Assembly: GCA_045538305.1 (NCBI GenBank)
Contig: JAZSRC010000007.1
Span: forward strand, 1-24,186
Length of the DNA stretch: 24,186 nucleotides
Direction of reading: 5' to 3'
Source of the DNA: SFHK01 sp045538305
Lineage (GTDB): Bacteria > Bacillota > Clostridia > Christensenellales > Aristaeellaceae
The notes beneath the pieces were generated by a model. That model searched no databases. It was not told the origin of the DNA and saw nothing but the letters and a program-made list of their open reading frames with translations. Below, one piece after another: positions 1 through 6,154 of the stretch. Position numbers and translations under genes: made by a program. Position 1 is the stretch's first letter. Every line of letters starts with the position of its first letter.

Positions 1-608
1 CTTGGCCTCCGACTTCCGGCGGCATCGGCGCTCTGGGCGATATCGGCTGCTACTCCCTCGACATGGTTCTGAATGCAATCGGCTACCCGAAGCCCCTGCC
101 CGTTTCCGGCTATAAGAGCGCCTTCTTCGGCACCAATCCGGAAACCCAGTACGCAGATCGCTACCACAGCGCAGAAGAGAATGCAAAGCGCTTCTCCGTT
201 GACGATTTCGCCGCAGCGTTCATCCGTCTGGAGGGCGACATTGTACTCGACTTCCGCATTGCATGGGCCATGCACCTCGACACGCCCGGCGACACCATCA
301 TCATGGGCACCAAGGGCGGTCTGCGCATTCCCTCCACCGAGTGCTGGAACGGCACCGTAGGCGGAGAGATGACCCTGTATCACGATCTTGCCGGCGTAAT
401 GATGGAGGAGAAGATTCCGATTCTCGTAGATCACAGTGGCAAGGGTCTGTTCTACAAAAAGATCCGCGGCTTCCTCGACGCCATCGTAAACGGCGATCCC
501 GCTCCCGTACCGACCAGCCAGATTCTGTACAATCAGGCGATCATCGACGGTATCTACAGAAGCAGCGAAATCGGCAAGGAAATTGAAATCGAAATCCCCG
601 AAATCTGA
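1..608 (+). CDS. Gfo/Idh/MocA-family oxidoreductase, C-terminal part (5' end outside window)
   Basis: The reading frame is open from base 3 with no start, so the gene begins upstream of the window; about 201 C-terminal residues are seen. The family uses NAD(P) to oxidise or reduce sugars, inositols or related polyols in the cytoplasm. The visible part starts inside the substrate-binding alpha/beta domain with the motif GALGDIGCYSLD, the counterpart of the family's G-G-x-x-x-D-x-G motif. Tyr stands where many members have His, as in the dihydrodiol dehydrogenase/glucose-fructose oxidoreductase type. The end, with FLDAIVNGDPAPVP and a helix ending in IYRSSEIGKEIEI, is typical of the family C-terminus. 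The Rossmann domain and EKP catalytic lysine lie outside the window, so the substrate cannot be named. A strong terminator follows 24 bp after the stop. Confidence 0.88.
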   Translation, partial: WPPTSGGIGALGDIGCYSLDMVLNAIGYPKPLPVSGYKSAFFGTNPETQYADRYHSAEENAKRFSVDDFAAAFIRLEGDIVLDFRIAWAMHLDTPGDTIIMGTKGGLRIPSTECWNGTVGGEMTLYHDLAGVMMEEKIPILVDHSGKGLFYKKIRGFLDAIVNGDPAPVPTSQILYNQAIIDGIYRSSEIGKEIEIEIPEI

Positions 609-632
609 TATCGTCCGCATACTGTATCACAG

Positions 633-665
633 GCGCAGATTTTCTTCGGAAAATCTGCGCTTTTT
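633..665 (+). terminator. Intrinsic terminator after the oxidoreductase gene
   Basis: Perfect 12-bp stem (gcgcagattttc 633-644 with gaaaatctgcgc 649-660) closed by a TTCG tetraloop and followed by TTTTT (661-665). It ends the oxidoreductase transcript and insulates the next operon. Confidence 0.95.
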
Positions 666-674
666 ATCATATTT

Positions 675-703
675 TTGACATATGAAGGCATTTGTGTTAT
701 GAT
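675..703 (+). promoter_or_regulatory. Sigma-A-type promoter for the zinc-ribbon/SPFH operon
   Basis: TTGACA at 675-680, a 17-bp spacer and TATGAT at 698-703. The start of transcription would be near 710, about 50 nt before the ATG at 759. The SD AAGGAG is at 743-748. No alternative-sigma motif is evident. Confidence 0.85.
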
Positions 704-758
704 ATGTATGAGTAAATATATGCGTTTTCCTTCCAAGCATATAAGGAGATGACATAGC

Positions 759-2027
759 ATGAATGCAACCACCTACAGATGCATCAATTGCGAATCGGGT
801 TTGCACTTTGACGGCGCGAAAGAGAAGCTTGTTTGTCCTTCCTGCTCCACCGTTTACGAGCTTCACGAAATGGAAGAGCTGGCGACTACCTGGGAAAACC
901 ACGTAGACTTTGACGCTACGGGCGGCACCTATCAGCCGGACGAGGTCAAGGCCTACACCTGCAATGCCTGCGGCGCAGAGCTTCTGACGGAAGCAACCAC
1001 AACCTCTACCCAGTGCCCTTACTGCTCAAGTCCCATTGTTTTAAACGCCAACATTGATGCAGGCGTAAAACCGGAATACATTATCCCCTTCACTGTCACA
1101 AAGGAATCGGCTTTGAAGCTCTTTGAAGAGTATTTCAAGGGCAAAAAGCTGATGCCCAACGTGTTTTTAGACACCAGAAACCGAATTTCGGAAATGCGCA
1201 AGCTTTATGTTCCCTACTGGCTATTTGATTGCTACGCCTGGGGCGACGTACTCTATGATTGCAAGAGAACAAGCGTTTCTTCCAGAGGCAAATATAGAAT
1301 CACCAAAACAGCGTACTATGTTTCTTACAGAAGCGGAGGTATGCAATTTGAGAACATTCCGGTGGACGCCAGCAAGAAGATGGACAACAAAATAACGGAA
1401 TCAATCGAGCCTTATGATTTCACCAAAGCCATCCCCTTTGAGTCCGCCATGTTGGCCGGCGCCATGGCTGATCATGCGGATGTAGACACCGTAGAAACCA
1501 AAGCGCGAATCATAGAACGCGTGGAAGTCAGTATGGAGAACAAGCTTCGTTCCACCGTTCACGGCTTTAACAGCGTTTCTGTTCGTTCAAGCAGCTTCCG
1601 ATCTGAAAACGGAAAGATAACCCCCGTTCTCCTTCCCATCTGGCTGATCACCACCGAAAAAGAGGAAAACGGTGAGAAGAAGGTTTATACCTTCGCTATC
1701 AACGGACAAACCGGCAAGCTCACTTGCGATGTGCCTCCCGCTACCGGAAAATCACTGAGCTGGGGCGCAGGCGTATTTGCGGGCGCATTCGGCATATGCG
1801 CACTGATCGCCGCGCTGACAGGATATCTCTCGAGTGGCACTCTTCTGGTGTCGGCAATTGCCGCTCTGATTGCCGCACTCATCGTGGTAGGCGCTTTAAG
1901 ATCACAGTTGAAGACGGCTGCATTCCAGCATAACGCAGGAAATTACCAGAAGGACGAAACATTTGAGCTTCCGATACATTACGAACGCTTTATACACGAA
2001 ACCACATCCACCACAAAAATAGACTGA
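759..2027 (+). CDS. Zinc-ribbon membrane protein, YdjG-like
   Basis: Protein of 422 residues. Two N-terminal zinc ribbons are visible: C8-x2-C11/C26-x2-C29 and C68-x2-C71/C86-x2-C89. A long soluble middle region follows. Near the C-terminus are two hydrophobic stretches (about residues 335-357 and 359-380), consistent with a membrane hairpin, and then a polar tail of about 40 residues. The arrangement resembles Bacillus subtilis YdjG, which is encoded with PspA-like YdjF and SPFH protein YdjI and takes part in tethering a membrane-stress complex. Automated pipelines sometimes label such proteins as helicase or PriA-like because of the zinc ribbon; no helicase motif is present. It is followed after 27 bp by an SPFH protein, which supports the membrane-complex role. 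Start: ATG with AAGGAG ten bases upstream. The family assignment is inferred from architecture and context. Confidence 0.72.
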   Translation: MNATTYRCINCESGLHFDGAKEKLVCPSCSTVYELHEMEELATTWENHVDFDATGGTYQPDEVKAYTCNACGAELLTEATTTSTQCPYCSSPIVLNANIDAGVKPEYIIPFTVTKESALKLFEEYFKGKKLMPNVFLDTRNRISEMRKLYVPYWLFDCYAWGDVLYDCKRTSVSSRGKYRITKTAYYVSYRSGGMQFENIPVDASKKMDNKITESIEPYDFTKAIPFESAMLAGAMADHADVDTVETKARIIERVEVSMENKLRSTVHGFNSVSVRSSSFRSENGKITPVLLPIWLITTEKEENGEKKVYTFAINGQTGKLTCDVPPATGKSLSWGAGVFAGAFGICALIAALTGYLSSGTLLVSAIAALIAALIVVGALRSQLKTAAFQHNAGNYQKDETFELPIHYERFIHETTSTTKID

Positions 2028-2054
2028 AGTATGGGCTAACGGGAGGTATTGATT

Positions 2055-3362
2055 ATGGGCCTTATCAAAGCAGGTTTAAACGCCCTGGGCGGGACCCTTG
2101 CCAGCCAGTGGAGAGAATACTTTTATGTTGACGCAATGCCCGACGACGTAATCGCCACGAAGGCAATGAAGCAGACGCGCGGCCGCTTTGGCGGCAGCCG
2201 CAAGGAAGACGACAACGTGATTTCCGACGGCTCCGTAATCGCGGTAGCGGACGGTCAGTGTATGATGATCGTGGACGGCGGAAAGATCGTAGATTTCTGC
2301 GCCGAGCCCGGCGAGTACAAATTTGAATTAAACGGCGAGCCGAGCCTGTTTTACGGGCCGTTCAACACCGATAAGCTGAAAGCTATCCTGAAAACCACCT
2401 TCGATCGCCTTTCCTTCGGCGGACAGGCAGGCAAGGATCAGCGCGTGTATTATTTCAACACGCGCGAGCTGGTCGGCAACAAATACGGAACGCCCAACCC
2501 CGTGCCGTTCCGCGTGGTGGATCAGAACATCGGACTGGATCTGGACATCTCCATTCGCTGCTTTGGCGAATACAGCTACCGCGTAACCAACCCCATGCTG
2601 TTTTACAAAAATGTATGCGGAAACATTGAAGGCGACTACAACCGCGATCAGCTGGACAGTCAGCTGAAGACTGAGCTGCTTACAGCCCTTCAGCCCGCGT
2701 TTGCGCGTATTTCAGCCATGGGCGTTCGCTACAGCGCCCTCCCCGGCCACACGCAGGAGATGGCCGACGCATTGAACGATGTGCTCTCCTCCAAGTGGGC
2801 AGATCTGCGCGGACTGGAAATCGTATCCTTTGGCGTAAGCTCCGTAAAGGCGTCCGAAGAAGACGAGGCAATGATCAAGGAACTGCAGAGAAACGCAGTA
2901 TTCCGCAATGCCAATATGGCAGCAGCGCACATGGTGGGCGCACAGGCGCAGGCCATGCAGGATGCAGCCAAGAATTCCTCCGGCGCATTTACCGGTTTTA
3001 TGGGTATGAACATGGCGCAGCAGTCGGGCGGCCTCAATGCCGAGAATCTTTTCGCCATGGGAATGCAGCAGACGCAGAACGCTCCCAAGCCGTCGGGCGG
3101 ATGGACCTGCAAATGCGGAAACGTTGCAAGCGGTAAATTCTGCCCCGAATGCGGCGCGCCAAAGCCCGCGCAAAACGGCTGGACATGCAAGTGCGGCGCA
3201 GTAAACCGCGGCAAGTTCTGCCATGAATGCGGCAGCAGAAAGCCTGCTGGCGCTCCGCTGTACCAGTGCGATAAGTGCGGCTGGCAGCCGGAGGATCCCG
3301 CTCATCCTCCGAAATTCTGCCCCGAATGCGGCGATATCTTCGATGAAGGCGACATTCGATAA
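2055..3362 (+). CDS. SPFH-domain protein with C-terminal zinc ribbons, YdjI-like ('virion core protein' family)
   Basis: Protein of 435 residues. The N-terminal two thirds form an SPFH/band-7-like domain of the YdjI type (start MGLIKAGLNALGG, then SQWREYFYVDAMPDDVIATK). Next is an alanine/glutamine/methionine-rich linker. The last roughly 100 residues contain three Cys-rich modules: two near-identical W-T-C-x-C-G-(x7-8)-F-C-x-E-C-G repeats and a third Y-Q-C-x2-C-G ... F-C-P-E-C-G. SPFH proteins form oligomeric membrane scaffolds; B. subtilis YdjI acts with YdjG to hold a PspA homologue at the membrane. No PspA gene is visible here. Start: the ATG at 2055 has GGGAGG eight bases upstream; the in-frame TTG at 2049 is too close to that SD. 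Probably translated from the same mRNA as the preceding gene. Confidence 0.82.
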   Translation: MGLIKAGLNALGGTLASQWREYFYVDAMPDDVIATKAMKQTRGRFGGSRKEDDNVISDGSVIAVADGQCMMIVDGGKIVDFCAEPGEYKFELNGEPSLFYGPFNTDKLKAILKTTFDRLSFGGQAGKDQRVYYFNTRELVGNKYGTPNPVPFRVVDQNIGLDLDISIRCFGEYSYRVTNPMLFYKNVCGNIEGDYNRDQLDSQLKTELLTALQPAFARISAMGVRYSALPGHTQEMADALNDVLSSKWADLRGLEIVSFGVSSVKASEEDEAMIKELQRNAVFRNANMAAAHMVGAQAQAMQDAAKNSSGAFTGFMGMNMAQQSGGLNAENLFAMGMQQTQNAPKPSGGWTCKCGNVASGKFCPECGAPKPAQNGWTCKCGAVNRGKFCHECGSRKPAGAPLYQCDKCGWQPEDPAHPPKFCPECGDIFDEGDIR

Positions 3363-3394
3363 ACCATCAGGCGAAACCTCATTTTGAAAAACAG

Positions 3395-3445
3395 GCCGGT
3401 TTTCAGACGATCTCCCTAGGGTGCGGCTGATACCGGCCCTTTTTA
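3395..3445 (+). terminator. Intrinsic terminator of the zinc-ribbon/SPFH operon
   Basis: Arms ggccggt (3395-3401) and accggcc (3432-3438) enclose a 30-nt loop, followed by cttttta. It lies 32 bp after the SPFH stop. Confidence 0.75.
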
Positions 3446-3480
3446 TGCCTACCTCGGAAATGGATCGCACAGCAATCAAC

Positions 3481-3534
3481 AAAAACACAGGCTTCCTGCT
3501 CCAAAGCCGTGCGGCTTGGGCAGTAAGCCTGTGT
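3481..3534 (-). terminator. Intrinsic terminator of the ThyX-like/hydrolase operon
   Basis: Outer arms acacaggctt (3485-3494) and aagcctgtgt (3525-3534) pair perfectly, with further pairing inside (ctgc/gcag and a caa-gcc/ggc-ttg stem). Read on the minus strand the hairpin is followed by TTTTT (3485-3481). It lies 15 bp past the stop of the minus-strand hydrolase and faces the + terminator at 3395-3445. Confidence 0.85.
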
Positions 3535-3548
3535 TTATCGTTTAAGAA

Positions 3549-4292
3549 TCAATCGTGATGATGGCAGGGAATTGACATCAGAAAATTGACTTCATCCATA
3601 AATGCTTTGAACGGAAGTATGGAGTACTCATCATCATCCAACGTGGTTTCGGGATGCCATTGAAGGGCCATAATATACTGTCCGGGCTCAGCCGATTCAA
3701 ATCCCTCCACGAGGCCATCCTTCGACCGCGCGTTCACCTTCAGGCCCTCGCCAAGCTCGTCCACGCACTGATGATGGTAGCTGTTTGTGAGAAGCTCGGT
3801 TTTTCCTATTAATTTGCTCAGCTCGGTTCCGGGAACGATGGTGACCTCATGAAAAAACTTTCCCTCTTCGTCGTTTTGCCGGTGGTTGACCGAATACGTA
3901 TCCGGAATATCCTGAACGAGCGTTCCGCCGAACGCCACATTGATTACCTGACAGCCGCGGCAAATCCCCAAAATCGGTATGCCGCGCGTTCGGAGAAGCG
4001 GAAACATATTAAGCTCCACGCTGTCGCGCTTGGCGTCGATTTCACCGCAGGTCGGACGCGTTTCCTGTCCGTAAAAGGCCGGATCCACATCAACGCCGCC
4101 GGCAAATATGACGCCGTCCAGCTGAACGACGAGGCCGATCAGTTCGTACAGCTTGATTTTATCATAATCAATCAGATAAACCTCGCCGCCAAGGCGCTCC
4201 ACCGCCTTCTGAATGCCCTCCGGCACATATAAATCGAACGGCTCCGTCTTGCGGCGATAGGGCGTAACGCCGATCACAGGCTTTCTACTCAT
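3549..4292 (-). CDS. Class I glutamine amidotransferase-like gamma-glutamyl hydrolase (peptidase C26, PuuD-like)
   Basis: Protein of 247 residues, the usual size of the PuuD/peptidase C26 family, which hydrolyses gamma-glutamyl amide bonds in the cytoplasm. The oxyanion strand FAGGVDVDPAFYG (63-75), the nucleophile elbow GICRGCQ with Cys111, and the His213/Glu215 pair in QWHPE complete the catalytic triad. The usual annotation is gamma-glutamyl-GABA hydrolase, but no putrescine pathway gene is nearby. It is the second gene of an operon with a ThyX-like protein: its ATG lies 3 bases after that stop, and its SD GGAGG is inside the end of the upstream gene. Because folate gamma-glutamyl hydrolases belong to the same broad superfamily, a folate-related substrate is a possible alternative; this is inference only. 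Confidence 0.85.
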   Translation of the reverse strand: MSRKPVIGVTPYRRKTEPFDLYVPEGIQKAVERLGGEVYLIDYDKIKLYELIGLVVQLDGVIFAGGVDVDPAFYGQETRPTCGEIDAKRDSVELNMFPLLRTRGIPILGICRGCQVINVAFGGTLVQDIPDTYSVNHRQNDEEGKFFHEVTIVPGTELSKLIGKTELLTNSYHHQCVDELGEGLKVNARSKDGLVEGFESAEPGQYIMALQWHPETTLDDDEYSILPFKAFMDEVNFLMSIPCHHHD

Positions 4293-4295
4293 GGC

Positions 4296-5600
4296 TCATT
4301 CCTCCACTTTTTGAATTCTTCCGCAGCTCAGCCGCCCCTCCGGGCAAAAGCCGTTCACAGCGCAGCTCGGTCCGTAGTAGCGGAACAGCGCGCGATACTC
4401 GTCCATGAGCAGCATCAGCATTTCACCGGCGGCATCACGGATTTCCCACTGTGCGCGCGTACAGGTACGCAGTTTCAAAAAGTGCAGAAGCTCGCGTGCG
4501 TTCATGGATAAGAGTATATCTACCGTGTTTCCGGAAAGCGCGTAATATGCCAATATTTCATTGCCGATGCCTGCGCGCTTCATATGCCTTGCGCTTTCAG
4601 CATTGGCTTTGAACGCATCCAAATAAATCTCAAGCGCTTCGGGTTTGGCCTTTATCGATTCCGGAAGTACGAATCCCCCATCATACAGCGCTTTTTCCAC
4701 ATCCGGCACAATCAGTGACTGCATGCGGTGACGCGAGAAATGCGTTACGCAGGATAGCGAAACATCCTTGATGATAAACGCATAGTTCAGCATTTCAAGC
4801 TCGCGCGGCCTTGCATCGCGCACAAGCGCCTTCAATCGGTTTTCGCCCGTAAACCTTCCCGAAAAATCCAGTGCTGCGGCAAGCACGCTTTCGCTGTCCG
4901 AAGGAGCGCTCACGATTTTCACATACGGTTCACGAACGGACGGTTCCAGGATTTCGCCCATTATGGGCGCGGTCTGCACGCGGGACGCCGCTTCGCTTTC
5001 ATCATTGCCCAGCAAAATCTCGTCCATCTGCTTTTTCAGCATATCGCCCAATCGCCTGAGCTCAGGATAGCGGCTCAGGCGGCCAAAGCGCATAGCGGCG
5101 ATTACATGCGAAAGCTCGCGTGCGTTCAGCGTCATAAAGAAGTTGCTTCTGAAGCAATAGGGCAGCACAAATCTTGCATCTTCGCGGGGAATTTCCAGAT
5201 CTATCAGCCGCTTGTAGGCTGCAAATCTGTCGTCCATATTCCTGCGGTATTCTGCCTCCGCATCCGCGCTCAGCCCTTCCGGCACAATATAGCCCGCGCC
5301 CGTAAAGTTCACATACCGGCGTGATTTTACCGTATAGGACGCCAAACGGAATTCTATCAGGCTTTGCTCCGCAAGCACGGACACATCATTAAAGGCAATG
5401 GTGAACATCTGATGCTCCACAATCGTCTTATGACCGGACGAAAGCACCTTCTTTATGAGCTTCAGATCCTTTTCAGCGCCGTCTCCGCGGGAAAGCGCTT
5501 TAAGTGCGCCGCCTTCAAAGGTGGAGATACGGGCAGCCGCCGCGCACATATTCAAACCTTTTTCCGAATATGCGACAATTTTCGCTTCACCCAGGTTCAT
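4296..5600 (-). CDS. Double-domain FAD-dependent thymidylate synthase-like protein (ThyX family)
   Basis: Protein of 434 residues, about twice the length of a normal ThyX (methylates dUMP to dTMP with methylene-tetrahydrofolate, FAD and NADPH). Two ThyX-like halves are visible. Half 1 (about 1-205) has SSGHKTIVEH (54-63), then EFR-LASYTVK-S-RRY (83-96), aligning with RHR-x7-S but with RHR changed to EFR, and a NARE motif (159-162). Half 2 (about 230-410) has an intact RHR (290-292) with Asp300 where the motif Ser should be, NARE (367-370) and LRTCTRAQWEIR (377-388). A Cys-rich tail has C413, C419 and C426. Start: ATG at 5600 preceded by AAGGAGG; a longer frame from 5660 would start inside the -35 box. 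First gene of a two-gene operon, divergent from nrdDG. It may be a true thymidylate synthase or a derived relative. Confidence 0.8.
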   Translation of the reverse strand: MNLGEAKIVAYSEKGLNMCAAAARISTFEGGALKALSRGDGAEKDLKLIKKVLSSGHKTIVEHQMFTIAFNDVSVLAEQSLIEFRLASYTVKSRRYVNFTGAGYIVPEGLSADAEAEYRRNMDDRFAAYKRLIDLEIPREDARFVLPYCFRSNFFMTLNARELSHVIAAMRFGRLSRYPELRRLGDMLKKQMDEILLGNDESEAASRVQTAPIMGEILEPSVREPYVKIVSAPSDSESVLAAALDFSGRFTGENRLKALVRDARPRELEMLNYAFIIKDVSLSCVTHFSRHRMQSLIVPDVEKALYDGGFVLPESIKAKPEALEIYLDAFKANAESARHMKRAGIGNEILAYYALSGNTVDILLSMNARELLHFLKLRTCTRAQWEIRDAAGEMLMLLMDEYRALFRYYGPSCAVNGFCPEGRLSCGRIQKVEE

Positions 5601-5631
5601 TCCATTCGCCTCCTTACATACATCTCGCATT

Positions 5632-5660
5632 ATTTTACCAAATTGCGCCGGATTTGACAA
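5632..5660 (-). promoter_or_regulatory. Promoter of the ThyX-like/hydrolase operon
   Basis: On the minus strand TTGTCA (5660-5655), a 17-bp spacer and TAAAAT (5637-5632). Transcription would start near 5625, about 25 nt before the ATG at 5600, and the leader holds the SD AAGGAGG. Confidence 0.75.
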
Positions 5661-5946
5661 GCTGTTTCACCGGTATCCGCCATTACAATCGACAAAACCA
5701 GCTGACATAAGTCAACGGTCGCTTTTATATGAGGAAATCGACAGGCATATCCCCTTTTTTTCGACGACACAAAAATTTAAACCTGCGTTCTGTTAACAGA
5801 AAACTGCTTTTTCGGCAGCTGTCTTCCTGCCAAAACGACAAAATAAGTGCAGGGTAATGGAAAATCAAGCAAATTTATGACATAACAATCAAGTTTTTCA
5901 ATCGTTTTTCCGTCATATTCTTCATATTAAATCGCTCGACAACTAC
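5661..5946. other. AT-rich intergenic region between the thyX-like and nrdD promoters; no gene seen
   Basis: The interval between the thyX-like start and nrdD is 554 bp. This part has no reading frame with an SD on either strand. It contains a 14-bp perfect palindrome (5788-5801), several CGACA words (near 5690, 5741, 5765, 5838 and 5938), and short homopolymer runs. I recognise no riboswitch, tRNA or known operator in it. Confidence 0.6.
5788..5801. repeat. 14-bp perfect palindrome, possible operator
   Basis: ttctgttaacagaa is self-complementary and centred between 5794 and 5795. It lies about 130 bp upstream of the thyX-like -35 box and about 145 bp upstream of the first nrdD promoter. It does not match the LexA, Fur or NrdR consensus. 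No protein can be assigned. Confidence 0.4.
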
Positions 5947-5975
5947 TTGATTTCGTATGTAAAGTCACCTATAAT
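5947..5975 (+). promoter_or_regulatory. Upstream promoter (P1) of nrdDG
   Basis: TTGATT (5947-5952), a 17-bp spacer and TATAAT (5970-5975). The transcript would start near 5982 and carry a leader of about 170 nt that includes both NrdR-like boxes and a 10-bp inverted repeat. Confidence 0.7.
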
Positions 5976-6041
5976 TGACACTGTTCCCCCTTTGGAAACT
6001 CCGATTGATACAGACATAGACATCTGTTTTCCCGCTCTGCG

Positions 6042-6088
6042 CCTCAACATATTGTATCGCTTATTTCATCAGCTACAATATGCAGTAC
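6042..6088 (+). promoter_or_regulatory. Tandem NrdR-box-like operator overlapping a second nrdDG promoter (P2)
   Basis: Box 1 (6042-6057) matches 12 of 16 positions of the NrdR consensus ACACWATATATWGTGT; box 2 (6073-6088) matches 10 of 16. Their starts are 31 bp apart, the spacing known for paired NrdR boxes (about three helical turns). The inner halves form a perfect 9-bp inverted repeat, CATATTGTA (6048-6056) with TACAATATG (6074-6082). Over the same bases a promoter can be read: TTGTAT (6052-6057), 16 bp, TACAAT (6074-6079), so a bound repressor would cover -35 and -10. NrdR is the zinc/ATP-cone repressor of ribonucleotide reductase operons. The nrdR gene is not in the window; assignment rests on sequence, spacing and position. 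Confidence 0.55.
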
Positions 6089-6154
6089 TAAACCAGACGG
6101 GAATTCATGTCCGAATGTTGAGGCAAATAAAGAGATAAGGAAAGAGTTATCACT

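Noticed and set aside
2712..3488. 258-residue minus-strand frame
   Set aside because: Antisense to the SPFH gene and runs through two terminators; compositional shadow.
5601..5660. Longer N-terminus of the ThyX-like protein
   Set aside because: The upstream start falls on the promoter -35 element, while the ATG at 5600 has a perfect SD.
5947..6138. 63-residue + frame in the nrdD leader
   Set aside because: Its first codon is inside the -35 box of promoter P1; no SD; overlaps the NrdR-like operator.
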